In this document: one piece after another, positions 24,834-37,199 of the stretch
How the letters are laid out: the number at the start of each line of letters is the position of its first letter
How positions within the stretch are numbered: position 1 is the stretch's first letter
NCBI RefSeq assembly: GCF_003597395.2
Contig: NC_133773.1
Span: 122,802,711-122,866,710, forward strand
Reading direction: 5' to 3'
Source of the DNA: Chelonoidis abingdonii
Taxonomy: Eukaryota > Chordata > Testudines > Testudinidae
Length of the DNA: 64,000 nucleotides
Position numbers and translations under genes: made by a program
The notes under the pieces: model-generated
The model's input: only the letters and a program-made list of their open reading frames with translations
What the model was told of the DNA's origin: nothing
Database searches by the model: none

Positions 24834-25265
24834 CAGAGCCGTCCCTAGGGTATGGTGAATCGGGGCAACCGCCCTGGGCCCTGCATTTGGTGAGGAGGTG
24901 GGCAGGAAGGTGAGGTGGGGAGGGCGAGGTGAAGCCCCCCTAGCAACCTCCCCCTAACCCCAGTGCCTCCGGCCCACCAGTGGGCCTCGCTGATCAGCGC
25001 CTCCCCCCATCTCCCAGTGCCTACCACCAATCAGCTGCTTCGTCTGGAGGCACTGTGGAGGGAGCAGCAAGGATGCAGCGCACTCAGGGGAGGGGGTGGA
25101 ACTGGGTGGGGAAGAGGCAGGGCGGGAAGAGGTGGGGGAGCAGGTGGGGCATTGGGGGAAGTGGTGGAGTGGGGGCAGGGCCTACCAGAGCCAGGGGGAG
25201 CACCCCGGCAGACAGAAACTTGGCACCTATGTCCCGAGCCCTGCACCCCCCTAGGGTTGGCCCTA
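24834..25265. mobile_element. hAT-like MITE with 8-bp target duplication
   Basis: 432 bp. Left end CAGAGCCGTCCCTAGGG, right end CCCTAGGGTTGGCCCTA: inverted repeats. Flanks are TTCATAAG (24826-24833) and CTCATAAG (25266-25273), an 8-bp duplication with one mismatch, as expected for hAT. The interior is purine-rich on the plus strand after about 25060 and has no coding capacity. Lies in the C-D intron. Confidence 0.8.
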
Positions 25266-25273
25266 CTCATAAG

Positions 25274-25869
25274 ATAACCCTTTTTTCACTAAACAGAAAC
25301 AAGTCTTGCAGCAGGAAGTTTACTGAGTCATGGACCTGCAACTGGTGAGCACTATACAAAAGAAACATAATAGAGTTCTAAAGGATGAACACACAAAGAC
25401 ATTTAAATCACTTCCATCTTTCCTTTCTATGATGCAGCTGTGAGTTATGTGAATACTGCATCTGTAATTATAGCAGAACAGATGGCGAAGGTTTAGTTTT
25501 AAGTATATACATTACAATAACATATGCTGCAAAGTGATTGCTCAATCTACCAAGGGACTTGTTTCTCTCTAAGGGTCTGATCCAACAGCTCTTATATAGG
25601 GAAAACTCTCACAGAATCTAGTGGGATTTTTGCCTCCATAAGGGTTAGGTTTACAAGGTTTCAGGGATGAAATATATTAGACAGAAATAGGCTTCAGGCT
25701 ATGTTCTCTGCATCAGAGAATTTTCTAGGGTGTAGGTTTCACTCTGACAGGTTCCATGTTCTAAATGGCTTTAAAAAAAGCAATCCATCGATCGATATGG
25801 GGCCCCTCGTCTTGGGTTCTTGTTCATGACAACGCTCTCTGACAGCAATACTAAACTTGATCGCTATTT
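25274..25869. other. Intron sequence, nothing recognised
   Basis: Plain intron between a MITE and the solo LTR. Confidence 0.4.
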
Positions 25870-25874
25870 ACAAT

Positions 25875-26665
25875 TGTCAGGGTTCCTTCCCCACTCTGAA
25901 CTCTAGGGTACAGATGTGGGGACCCGCATGAAAGCCCCCTAAGCTTATTTCTACCAGCTTAGGTTAAACCTGGTACGCTGCCACTATCAAGTGATTTAAC
26001 AAGAAACAGGGAAAGGACCACTTGGAGTTCCTCTTCCCCCAAAATATCCCCCCAAGCCCTTATACCCCCTTTCCTGGGGAGGCTTGAGAATAATATCCTA
26101 ACCAATTGGTTACAAAGTGATCAAAGACCCAACCCCCTGGGTCTTTGGACAATGGAAAAATCAGTCAGGTTCTTAAAAGAAAGATTTTATTAAAAAGAAA
26201 ACATAAGAATCATCTCTGTAAAATCAGAATGGAAAATAACTTTACAGAGTAATCAGATTCAAGGAGCCCAGAGGAACCCCCTCCAGCCTTATTTTCAAAG
26301 TTACAACAAAAAACCTCCCTCCACCAAAGGTAAACCTCCCTCTAGCAAAGGTAAAATCCACAAGTTGAGAAAACAAAGATAAACTAATACGCCTTGCCTG
26401 GCTGTTACTTACAAGTTTGAAATATGAGAGACTTGTTCAGAAGGATTTGGAGAACATGGATTGATGTCTAGTCCCTCTTAGTCTCAAAAGCACAAACAAA
26501 AGCCCTCCCCCCACCCCTCCAAGATTTGAAAGTATCTTATCCCCTTATTGGTCCTTTGAGTCAGGTGTCCATCAGGTTACCTGAGCTTCTTAATCCTTTA
26601 CAGGTAAAAGAATTTTGGTGCCTCTGGCCAGGAAGGTTGTTACCCTTCCCTTCATAGTTAAGACA
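25875..26665 (-). mobile_element. Solo LTR, sense to AFAP1
   Basis: 791 bp beginning TGTCTTAACTATGAAGGG and ending GGAACCCTGACA on the minus strand. It is flanked by a perfect 5-bp duplication ACAAT (25870-25874 and 26666-26670). An AATAAA polyadenylation signal on the minus strand lies near 26187-26195. No retroviral genes adjoin, so it is a solo LTR left by recombination. I recognise it as a common turtle endogenous-retrovirus LTR. It lies about 95 bp downstream of exon C on the gene strand. Confidence 0.88.
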
Positions 26666-26720
26666 ACAATGTATTTACCATAAGCCATATTCCTTTAAAA
26701 GTAATCACATCTTTAAATTA

Positions 26721-27912
<1,192 letters not shown>

Positions 27913-28289
27913 TAAGGGCTTGGCTCACTGAGAGTTGCAGCGGGGTGGTAGGTTTACAGAACCCTGAATTCGAACGTAACCGTCGTGCACTGCAAGGCAA
28001 CCCAGCGCTGCAAACTCCCGGCTGCAGCGCTGGCTGTACCCTGGTCCTGGGGTATACACGATTGCAGCGTGGTGATGCAGCGCTGCTCGCCAAGTTGCCT
28101 GGCACCAAAAGCGCTGTAATTGCCTCCAGGGTAAATTAAGGAGTATCCAGAATACCTGTTCAAGCCACATTCTGGCTCTCAGTTCGCACTCTACTACCGC
28201 TGCCGCCTCAGTGACTCGCCCGTTAAAATGCCAGGGAATTTAAATCCCTCTGTCCCGTGTTTGCTCAGCCAGGTGTGGACGTGCAATCA

Positions 28290-28790
28290 ATCAGTGACCA
28301 TGCCTCAACGCGTCCAAACGACCCCAGCATGGAGCAATGCAAGTTGATGTACCTCATCAGTGTTTTTTGGTGATAAGCTGTGCAGTCACAGCTGCTCTCC
28401 AACCATAGGAATTATGATACCTATGGGCAGATATCAAGGCATGATGGAAAGGGGCATGACCGGGACGCAGTGGCAGGGCAGGGTTAAAGTAAGGAGCTGC
28501 GGAGTGCCTATTGCAAAGCCCGCGAGGGACACCGCCGCTCAGCTGCTGCTCACGACCTGCTGTTTTACAAGGAGCTGGACGCGATACTTGGGGGTGACCG
28601 CATGCCAATCCGAGGACCACGATGGTTGCAGAGAAGGGAGAGGAGAGGGACGTGGAGGGGGAGGAGGAAAACCGAGAGTGAGGGTACTGGGGTGGGGGAG
28701 ACACCCCCCGGCACGTTTCCAGGAAAGCATGCAGCCAGGAGCTCTTCTCAAGCCAGGAGAAGCTAGCCAGTCGCAGCACGCTGGAACTTG
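28290..28790 (+). pseudogene. Harbinger Myb/SANT protein, N-terminal part
   Basis: Read with frameshifts, the region follows the Myb/SANT DNA-binding protein of Harbinger elements: TPAWSN near 28321, YDTYGQIS near 28415, VKVKELRSA-like sequence near 28485 and FYKELDAILGGD-like sequence near 28565-28600. A stop and several indels interrupt it, and the longest open frame (28360-28797) is a shifted one. The 3' part contains a G-rich low-complexity insertion (28640-28700). In the intact family this protein helps the transposase bind DNA. Confidence 0.65.
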
Positions 28791-29184
28791 TTGGTGAAGA
28801 AGAAGCAGAGGGAGGTGGGTTCCCGATAAGCGCTTTTATTTCAGGATGGAAATGTTCGGGAGAGAGTGGGGGTTATACTGGCATGGAGCATTGCCTAGAT
28901 GTGGAAATAGCCATTAAATGTGGTCTATCACGTCGCGGTAATCTCTTCAAAAGTTCGCCAGAGTGTGGAACAATGGCGCTTGCGCAGTTTTATAGGAGAG
29001 CCACTGTGGTCCTTGTCCAGTCAGGCTAACGAGTCCGCGCCACGTGCCGATCAGGGGTGGGGGACCATTACTAGCAACAGGCAAGCTGCATAGGGGCCAG
29101 GGCAGAATCCGATTGGGCTGGTAGAAGACCTCCTTGCCTTCCTCAGATAACTTGCAGCAGTGAGATATCTTAAGGATTAACATT

Positions 29185-29332
29185 CTGTGGAAAATGTAGA
29201 GGCAGTGTTCACTGCAGGTCCCCTGCAGCTCTCTGCTGTTTCCCAACACAGCAACCAGTGCAGCCCTGGACCAATCAGTGTTCCCCTTCCCAGGTGAGCT
29301 GCGGCAGCGAGATGGCTTCCAGGCATTAACTC
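29185..29332. repeat. Direct repeat flanking CR1, left copy
   Basis: Starts CTGTGGAAAATGTAGAGGCA and ends AGGCATTAACTC. Its partner is at 31385-31534. The two copies differ by substitutions and small indels. See the finding on the duplication. Confidence 0.85.
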
Positions 29333-31384
29333 ATAAGACTCTAAGGAACTGGAAAGGACCTCGAGAGGTCAATCGAGTCCAGTCCCTGCCTCATGGCAGG
29401 ACCAAATACTGTCAGGACCATCCCTGAATAGACATATCTAACCTACTTTTAAATATCTCCAGAGAGGAGATTCCCACAACCTCCCTAGCAATTTATTCGA
29501 AAAAAAAAACCAGTGTTTAACTACCCTGACAGTTAGGACTTTTTCACCTAAATCTCCCTTGCTCACTCACACACTCGCTCTCTTGTTCTATCATTAGAGC
29601 TAAAGGTGAACAAGTTTTCTCCCTCTCCTAATCCACACCCTTTTAGATACCTGAAAACTGCCTCTTGCCCCTATCAGTCTTCTCTTTCCAAACTAAATAA
29701 ACCCAATTTCAGCCTCCCTTCATAGCTCATGTTCTCAAGACCTTTAATCATTCTTGTTGGCTCTTCTCTGGACCCTTCCAATTTTCTCCACATCTTTGGA
29801 AATGCTGTGGCCCAGAAACCTGGACACAAATACTCCAGTTGAGGGAGAGAGCGGAGAAATGACTCCTAGTGGTCTTGTTTACAACACAGCCTGTTGACAT
29901 GCATCCCAGAATCATGTTTGCTTTTTTGCAACACTATCAAACTTTGACTGAATTTAGCTTGTGGTCCACTATGACCCTAGATCTCTTTCTGCCATACTCC
30001 TTCCTAAGACAGTCCTCTCCAGTCTGTATGTGTGAAACTGACTTATTCTTCTAAGTGGAGCCTTTGCATTTTGTCTTTATAGAACTTCATCTGTGTTTTA
30101 CGTCAGACCATTCTCCAATTTGTCCAATCATTTTCACGTTTTACCTGTCTCCCAAACAGTTGCCAATCCCTCCCAGTTTGGTATTGTCTGCAAACTTAAA
30201 AAGTGTACTTTCCTTATCCAACATCTAAGTCGTTGATGAGATAGTTTGGCTCATTTTGTGCTTTTGCCTCTAATCTGCCCCTCAATTACTGTGTTGTTTT
30301 GCCTATATTCATCCTTTGTACATCTGACTAGTTTCCATTTTTTAGATACTCCTTTTCAATTTGTAGGTCATGCAAGATCTCGTGGTTAGCCAAGGTGGTC
30401 TTTACACATTTGCTATCTTTCCTACCCTATCGGAATAGCATGCTTTGGCCCTTAATAGTGTCCTTGAAAACTGCCAACCTAGTTGTTTTTCCCCCTCAGT
30501 CTTGATTCCCATGGGGACCTTACCTATCAGCTTCTCTGAGCTTACCAAAATCTGCCTTCCTGAATCCCATTGGTCTCTATTTTGCTGTATCTCCTTCTAC
30601 CCTTCCTTAGAATTGCCAAACTCTATGATTTCATGATACTTGCAGCCAAGTTCCTCTACTTTCAAATTCTCAACGAGTTCCTTCCTATTTGTTAAAAACA
30701 ATCAAGTCTAGAACAGCTTTCCCATAGTTTTTTTAACCTTCTGAAATAAAAAGTTTGTCTGGCAATGCAGTCCAGGAAACTTATTTGGATACTCTGTGCC
30801 CGCATGGTGGTTTATTTTCCCAACATATATCTGGATAGTTGAAGTCCCGTCACCACAATCTTGGGCTTTGATGATTTTTGTTAGTTGTTTAAAAAAAGCC
30901 TCATCCACTCTCTTCACTGCTAGGTGGGCTGTATAGACTCCTAGCACGAGACACCTTGTTTTTTTACCTTTTATCCTCACCAGAGACTCTCACACTCTCC
31001 GTCTCCTATGTCCATCTCCACCTCGGTCCAAGTGGTACATTTTTAATATATAAGACAACCACTTCTCCTTTTTCCCCTGTCTAATTCTTCCTGAGCAACT
31101 AATACCCATCCACACCACATTCCATCGTGTATTATCCCACCCAATTTTCAGTGATCCAAACCAGTTTCAGTGATCCACACAATGACATAGTTGTATTGTA
31201 TTTAATTAGCATTTTTTTTTTTTTTTTTTCTTTCCAGTTCCTTCCTGTTATTACCATACTTCTCGCATTTGCATAGAGGCATCTAAGTTATGAAGTTTGA
31301 TCATGCCTCCCAGTTTTGGGGCCTGACCCGCCTTTCTCTCTGGCCATTTTAGCCATTCCAACTTCCTGGGGGTTCATTCAACTC
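29333..31384 (-). mobile_element. CR1 LINE fragment inside Harbinger
   Basis: The plus strand opens with AAGGAACTGGAAAGGACCTC, GAGAGGTCAATCGAGTCC and ends near CATTCAACTCC. It is the reverse complement of a CR1, so the LINE is on the minus strand with its 3' end at the left. Endonuclease sequence is at 30708-30980 (VLGVYTAH...RVDEAFFKQLTKIIKAQD). The order jumps at about 30235, where RT-region sequence should continue, so an internal deletion is likely. Ends in a T18 tract and CR1-like 5' sequence near 31211-31370. Not coding-competent. Confidence 0.75.
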
Positions 31385-31534
31385 CTGTGGAAAATGTAGG
31401 GATAGTGTTCTGCAGGTCCCCGACAGCTCTCCCCCCTGCTTTTCCCCACCACACAGAAACCCAGTGCAGTCCTGAACCAACCAGCTTCCCTTCCAGGTGA
31501 GCACGGCAGCAAGATGGCTTCAGGATAATTAACT
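31385..31534. repeat. Direct repeat flanking CR1, right copy
   Basis: Starts CTGTGGAAAATGTAGGGATA and ends GGATAATTAACTC. It continues directly into Harbinger sequence (CTGCACTCATTGGGCC), so this copy is the one collinear with the element to its right. Confidence 0.85.
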
Positions 31535-31734
31535 CCTGCACTCATTGGGCCTGACTCACCATGTCTTTGCTGCTGTGGCCTTCTGTGCTGTGGTTGGTAT
31601 TGGAAATTATGCTAAAGTGAGAATGCAAACTCCTTCGGCTGTGATTATATACAATGCTGCCTCGTTAAATGTTCAATTTTTGTCTTTTTTCTAATCAAGT
31701 GTCTTGACTACTGCTAAAATGGACTGTCCGTATC

Positions 31735-32222
31735 ACAGACTGCTGAAAAAGCTACAAAACCCGAGGAAGAAGCCACGAAAAGCAAAGAAGATATGGTGAA
31801 AGCAGTTATGAAATCAGTCCTGGCCAGAGAGAGTAAGAACGCAGGCACTGGAGAGAGAAAATGCAGCACTGGAGGGAAAGAGAAAGCAGGAGAAAGGAAC
31901 TGGCTAAGAGAAAAGCAACAAAGAGCTGATAGCCTTCTGACGCGCCGAAGGACTGTATCCAGTCACCGTATATGCAGGCAGAGCACTACCGCTGCTGCCA
32001 CCTGTACAAAGCTCTGTCCTTTGCCTCATGCCAGCTCCAACTCCTTCTCCAGCATCCAGGGTTCTTACACCACCAAGCTGCTCCCAACACCTGTACGTTC
32101 ACCTGCCAGCCCTGAGAATACGACCCTTAACCCTCTGCACTCAATCTCCATCACATGCAGCATTTTCATCCTAATGCAGCAGTCATTGCACACAGCACTC
32201 AGGCAGGACATATTCAAACCTC
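31735..32222 (+). pseudogene. Harbinger Myb/SANT protein, C-terminal part
   Basis: With frame corrections the plus strand reads KLQNPRKKPRK, then a glutamate/arginine-rich helix, LPPTPVRSPASPE (about 32075-32115) and RTYSNL at about 32203-32222. These segments match the C-terminal part of the accessory protein of turtle Harbinger elements. The only long open frame (31793-32275, 160 codons) is partly in the native frame. It is followed by TCAATAAATG at 32268-32277, a possible polyadenylation signal. The protein would be separated from its N-terminal part by an intron, now holding the CR1. Confidence 0.65.
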
Positions 32223-32289
32223 TGGAATTGTACAGTTCACCACCTATCCCCTTTTCCGTACTTTCTTTTCAATAAATGAATTTCTTGCT

Positions 32290-33210
32290 TTTAAAACAGT
32301 TTTTATTATTAAGATAAGTGAAAGAAACATACCCCAAGGAAAAACAGGCACTGCAATCATTGGTAACCTTTGCACTTCCACTCCCGTGCAAGGCACCAAA
32401 CATTACTGTTCGGCTTTCAGCTCAAATTCCTCTCAAGCATCCCTAAATCCTTGGAGCCCTGTGCTGGGCCTCTCTAGTAGCCTGCTCTCTGCTGTGCAAA
32501 TTCAGCTCCAGGCGTTCGAACCTCGGAGGTCCATTCCTGACTGTTTAATGTTTCAACCCTTTCCTTCAAAATATTATAGTGGGTACAGCAGCGGATAAAC
32601 CGCAGGGAGCTCTTTCCCCAATCAGCTTTCCTGTAAAGAGATTCGCCAGCGCCCTTTGAAACGGCAAAGTACAACTCCACAGTCATTCGGCACGGTCAGC
32701 CTGTAGTGTGAACGGTCCTTGCTCGTCACTTCCCTGTATACGTTTCATGAGCAAGGCATTAACAGGTAAGCAGGGGTCCTCCAAGGATCACAATGGGCAA
32801 TTTCGACTCCTCTACTGTGATCTTCCGGTCTGGGAAAAAAGTCCGCGGAACTGCAGCTTCCTGAACAGGCCACTATCCGAAAGGTGGCGTGCAATCATGC
32901 GCCTTTCCAGGCCAGCTGTGTAAATGTCATGAACGCCCAGGTGATCCACAAGGGCTTGGAGAACCATAGAGAAATACCCTTCCGATAATGTACTCAGATG
33001 CTAGGTAGGGTGGTTGCAGAGTTAGGAATATGCATCCATCTATGCCCCTCACGTCCAGGGAAGCCCATTTGTGCAAGCCATCCACAATGTCTGACGTTTC
33101 CCCGCCACGGTTTTCTTAGGGTGCTAATAATGGCCCTGCTAAACTTGCATCACATGAATTCCAACGGGTCGACTTCCCATTTTTTCTTCAACTGTTCGCG
33201 ACGATGGTAG
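32290..33210 (-). pseudogene. Harbinger DDE transposase, decayed
   Basis: On the minus strand, about 32960 to 32830 reads EGYFSMVLQALVDHLG, then HDIYTAGLERRMIARH and DSGLFRKLQFRGLF. This corresponds to the transposase segment usually written as GY..ALQA..DH......GWSGR.HDARVF.NSGL. The D and the HDAR-like motif are degraded. Further downstream, at about 32650-32490, fragments resemble the C-terminal alpha-helical part (AKARW...). Multiple stops and frameshifts make it inactive. No single open frame exceeds about 70 codons. Confidence 0.7.
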
Positions 33211-33965
33211 CTGTTGGAGTGCCAGCTCCAGATTTGCAATAGCCATCCACTCTCACTGGCAAGGGCAGCTCTCAAACTCGTGTCCTTGTGCGCAGGGTGG
33301 GGGCAGCTCAGCACACAGCCCATGGAAGTGGCTTTTCTCATTCGAAGTTCTGCAGCCACTGCTCATCATCCCAGACTTCGAGGTCGATGTGATCCCACAC
33401 TCAGTGCTTGTTTCCCGAGCCAAAAGCGGCGTCCACAGTGCTAGCATTTACGTGACTGCCACAACATTTAGTGTCATATGCGTCAGCGACTCGATATATC
33501 ATCGGACTCTCACTGTCACTTTGAGCTGAAGGAATAGCTCAACGCGAAACGTGATGTGCTGGCGACACTCATAACCGAAGTCCTCAGCAGCTCGGGCTAC
33601 CATTTCCACAGAAATCGCGCTGCATTCACAAACCGTTGGGAGACTCACATGGCGCCAAACGTGGACGAAAAACAGTGACTGATGGGTATGTGAAGCGTTG
33701 CACCATGGGGATTGGGACAGGAAGTGCATGACCCGCAGCCCTTCCGTCCCCTTGCAAAACCCTGGGCCCAAAAATGGGACGAGGTGCTCTGTGGGATAGC
33801 TGCCGCACAATGCACCACTCCCAACAGCGCTGGCAAATGTGGCCACACTGCAAGCGCTGGTAGCTGTCAGTGTGGCCAACACTGCAGCGCTGTTCCGCTA
33901 CACAGCTTGTACGACGAAGCTGTAACTCCTAGCGCTGCACACCTCCAAGTGTAGCCAAGCCCTAA

Positions 33966-35342
33966 GATCTACAAATGAAGCCAAAGTTAAGAAACACTAC
34001 AAGGTTTTTATTGTTTTAAAAAAAAATGAAACAAAAGGGAAGAGTGGGAAAGGTTAGGGACTATCTATTATTTAATTTAAACTGGCAAACTGGAAAATGG
34101 TTTTATATTAAAGACTGTTCATTTTCTCATAATCATGTAAAATTATATGTGAGCTCTCCATTCTCTTCTAACTGCCTCCCTGAAAACCAGGACAAAAAAA
34201 ACTAAACAAACATACCCTTCTGGAGGGGTTATTCAGGAAGCTCTATGAAAGTTTACACCACTAAATTAGAAAATACCTAGGAGGTTATTTATCAAACTCA
34301 GACATACAAAAGAACACCCACATGTTACCTGTAGAGACAGGAGAGTTAAAGTAGTAAAATTACTAAACATGAAAATGCAGAATTCAGTAGCTAAACCAGC
34401 ATTTCAGGGAAGCCTGCCTAACCCCTTTGCCCTAGAGTTATATTCAGAACCCTGGCCCATCCCTCTGGCAACAATCCTCCTTGAAGGGCAGCTCCTGACT
34501 CACACTCTATTCTTCCTGATTGCTCTATTCTCTGCCACCAGACTCCCTCCGAATCTGAAAACTCCCAGAGGGGTGGGCAGCAATGGTGGAGAGCAGAAAA
34601 GGCAAAAAATATTATAGTATTTAAATAAAGTGAGAAGAAGGGACCCTGTTCCTGATGGTGTGCATCAATTTAATCACAGGTGGGATTTCTATCTCCAAAA
34701 TGAACTGACAAGGCTCTTTTTTAAAGATCAGATCCAAATAAGAGACCATACAGAAGTTACACACTTCCAATATTGCTTTCATTAGGCCACATTTAAGACT
34801 CTTCTGCTCTGTTACAGACACACCTTGAAAAAGTAGAGTGTTATGTGAACAGAACAACAACTACTTCTTATTAGATGAGAGACTAGCAAAATACCTTTCC
34901 CATCTGCATTTTAACGAATCTGAGGAGGCAAAAGGCAATATTGTATCTGTCTTCGCTGTATTTTAATAAATCATTTCCGTTTTATGGGATGTTTTAACTT
35001 TCGCATATTCCACAAAAGAATGTTCCACCTACCAAATACCATTGTTATCAGTCATCTCCTTACTATATTATGAAGACTTGGCTTCTTTTTACCTCAAGCC
35101 CCAAGCAAATATCTTGTTTCCTTGATTGCTTTTCAGCAAGGTCATTTGCTTAACCACTGTACTTCTCTTCACAACACCCACATACTTTCATCAAGCTTAT
35201 TAATATCCCAATTATGGAGGTGCCGGTGGGGACTCCAAATTTAAAGGTTCAGTTTTGCATTTCAAGTATCCATATACACAGACACACATCACCATCATGC
35301 CACTCTGCATCCAACAATTTAAAAAGTCTTGATTTGAAATGT
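33966..35342. other. AT-rich intron sequence
   Basis: No repeat or exon recognised. An 82-codon frame at 34369-34617 has no family match. Confidence 0.4.
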
Positions 35343-35911
35343 GTACATATATAAAAAAAATTCCCCTCTCACCCCTATGGGTGGTATGTGTCTTCCTCAA
35401 CCTCGGGTCCTCTACCAGAGGCCTGGGAGTTTGAGGGCTCTGCGCAGTATCTTAGCTGTTCCTAGCACTGCACTCTTCTGGACCTTCTGTGGAATCTCCC
35501 ATCTGGTCTTGGGAGGGTCTAGCCCATACGCTGTGCAGATGTTCCTGTACACAATGCCAGCCACTTGGTTGTGCCGTTCAGTGTATGCTGTTCCTGCCTG
35601 CATCTTACATCCTGCCACTATGTGTTGGACTGTCTCTGAGGCCTCTCTGCACAGTCTGCACCTTGGGTCCTCTCTAGTGTGGTAGACCCCTGCTTCAATG
35701 GATCTGGTGCTCAGTGCCTGTTCCTGTGCTGCTATGATCAGTGCCTCAGTGCTGTCTTTTAGTCAGCCCTTTCCAGCCACTGGTAGGATTTCCCCAATGT
35801 CAGCCACCTCAGCTATCTGTCGATGGTACATCCCATGCAGGGTCTTGTCTTGCCATGGCACTTCTTCTGCTTGGTCTTCCTCCCATGTCTGCTGCTGCCT
35901 CAGGCATTCTC

Positions 35912-36398
35912 TCAGCAGCTCATCTTTGGGGGCCATCTTACTGATGTACTCCTGGATGTTCCGGGTTCATCCAGGACAGTGGCTTTGACGCTCACCAAGC
36001 CCCGCCCGCCTTCTTTCCGGCTGGTATACAGTCTCTGGGTGTTGGACTTGGGGTGGAAACCTCCGTGCATTGTGAGGAGCTTCCGGGTCTTCACATCGGC
36101 AGCCTCCATGTCCTCCTTTGGCCAGCTCACTATACCGGCAGGGTATCTGATGACGGCAGGGCGTATCGTTGATGGCGTGGATCTTGTTCTTCCCACTGAG
36201 CTGGCTCTTCAGGACCTGTCTTATCCTTTGGTGATACTTGGATGTTGCTGTCTTCCTTGCCTCCTCATCGTGGTTTCCATGTGACTGTGGGACGCCAAGG
36301 TACTTGTAGCTGGTCTGTATGTCTGCTATGTGGCCCGCTGGTAGTTCCACCCCATCAGTCTTGACTACTTCCCTCTCTTCACTACCATCCGGCCACAC
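35912..36398 (-). pseudogene. R4-like LINE thumb and linker region
   Basis: Two overlapping minus-strand frames continue the RT: GVELPAGHIADIQTSYKYLG (36250-36340), then in another frame PAVIRYPAGIVSWPKEDMEA and HGGFHPKSNTQRLYTSRKEG. YKYLGV followed by a long basic helical region is normal for R2/R4-type LINEs. At least one frameshift lies near 36190. Confidence 0.75.
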
Positions 36399-36940
36399 TT
36401 CTCCAGTCCGAATGACATCCCGATATCCTCACTGTAGATCCGCGTCAGGTGGATTAGCGAGTCGATGTCTCGTTCATTCTTAGCATACAGCTTGATGTCA
36501 TCCATGTAGAGGAGGTGGCTGATGGTAGTTCCACTCCTGAACCTGTACCCGTATCCAGTCCTTGTGATTATCTGGCTGAGGGGGTTTAAGCCTATGCAGA
36601 ACAGCAGCGGGGACAGTGCATCACCTTGGTATATGCCGCACTTGATGGCCACTTGTGCAAGCTGCCTTGAGTTGACTTCCAGTGTTGTCTTCCATAGTCC
36701 CATTGAGTTCTTGAGGAAGGTCCTTAGTGTCCTGTTGACTTTGTATAGCGCCAGACATTCACAGATCCACGTGTGCGGCATTGAGTCGTAGGCTTTCCTG
36801 TAGTCAATCCAGGCTGTGCTCAGATTGGTCTGTCTAGACCTTGAGTCTTGGGCGACTGCTCTATCTATGAGCAACTGGTGTTTTGAGCCTCTGGTGTTGT
36901 TCCCAATGCCCTTCTGAGCTGTGCTCATGTACTGGCCCAT
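36365..36940 (-). pseudogene. R4/Dong-like reverse transcriptase fragment
   Basis: A single open frame of 191 codons, the longest protein-coding relic in the window. Motifs in order: STAWIDYRKAYDSMPHTWI (RT motif A, catalytic aspartate in IDYRKAYDS), KCGIYQGDALSPLLFCIGLN (motif B), SHLLYMDDIKLYAKNE (motif C with intact YMDD) and GLEKCGRMV (motif D). Key residues of the palm are unmutated. The copy lacks upstream sequence beyond about 37199 and breaks frame downstream at about 36365-36398, so it is not functional as a whole. Confidence 0.85.
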
Positions 36941-37199
36941 ATGGTCCTGTAGCTTGGCAGCTATGATGCCTGATAGGACTTTCCATGTTGTGGGGAGGCA
37001 GGTTTTGGCCGGTAGTTGGACGGTTCTGTTCCCTTTGTATCTCCTTAGCCTGGTAGCCAGTGCTGTGAGCCTTTATTTAGCAGTCTCTAGGGCTTCAGAT
37101 GGAGTCAGGCCCTTGTATTTTTTCAGTAGCCGAGTCTTATCCTTAATCTCTACACCCTTCTGTAGTTCCACCAGCTGACTAACTTCTCTCCGAGTCGCC

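Larger units (their letters stand above)
27916..33962. mobile_element. PIF/Harbinger DNA transposon, interrupted by CR1
   Basis: 6047 bp with a perfect 3-bp TAA target duplication (27913-27915 and 33963-33965), typical of PIF/Harbinger. Termini: GGGCTTGGCTCACTGAGAG at the left mirrors GGGCTTGGCTACACTTGGAG read from the right. Both ends carry multiple GCAGCGCTG-like subterminal motifs. It encodes two decayed proteins: a Myb/SANT-type protein on the plus strand (28290-28790 and 31735-32222) and a DDE transposase on the minus strand (about 32290-33210). They converge at about 32265-32290. A CR1 (29333-31384) lies in the middle with a 148-bp direct repeat on each side. Removing CR1 and one repeat leaves about 3.8 kb. 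Confidence 0.85.
35343..37199 (-). mobile_element. R4/Dong-like LINE, 5'-truncated
   Basis: About 1.86 kb of a non-LTR retrotransposon on the minus strand. It contains the reverse transcriptase (36365-36940), a thumb/linker region (35912-36398, in two frames) and a zinc-knuckle segment with CRLCREASETVQHIVAGCKM (about 35595-35675). The usual restriction-like endonuclease that should follow is not visible as an open frame; the reading ends LRRALKLPGLW and a stop near 35412. Simple repeats of TA type border both ends (35343-35356 and 37204-37224), which fits insertion into or growth of a TA microsatellite. R4 family placement is from RT motif memory. Confidence 0.75.

Noticed and set aside
24845..25348. 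Glycine-rich frames of 79-122 codons
   Set aside because: They follow the purine-rich interior of the hAT-like MITE with its own target duplication, and have no protein family.
28360..28797. 145-codon plus-strand open frame as a real protein
   Set aside because: It reads a shifted frame over a decayed Myb/SANT gene. The native frame is interrupted.
33499..33882. 127-codon minus-strand frame in the right end of Harbinger
   Set aside because: It covers the subterminal repeat region and the 5' part of the transposase side. No domain recognised, so not called as a gene.
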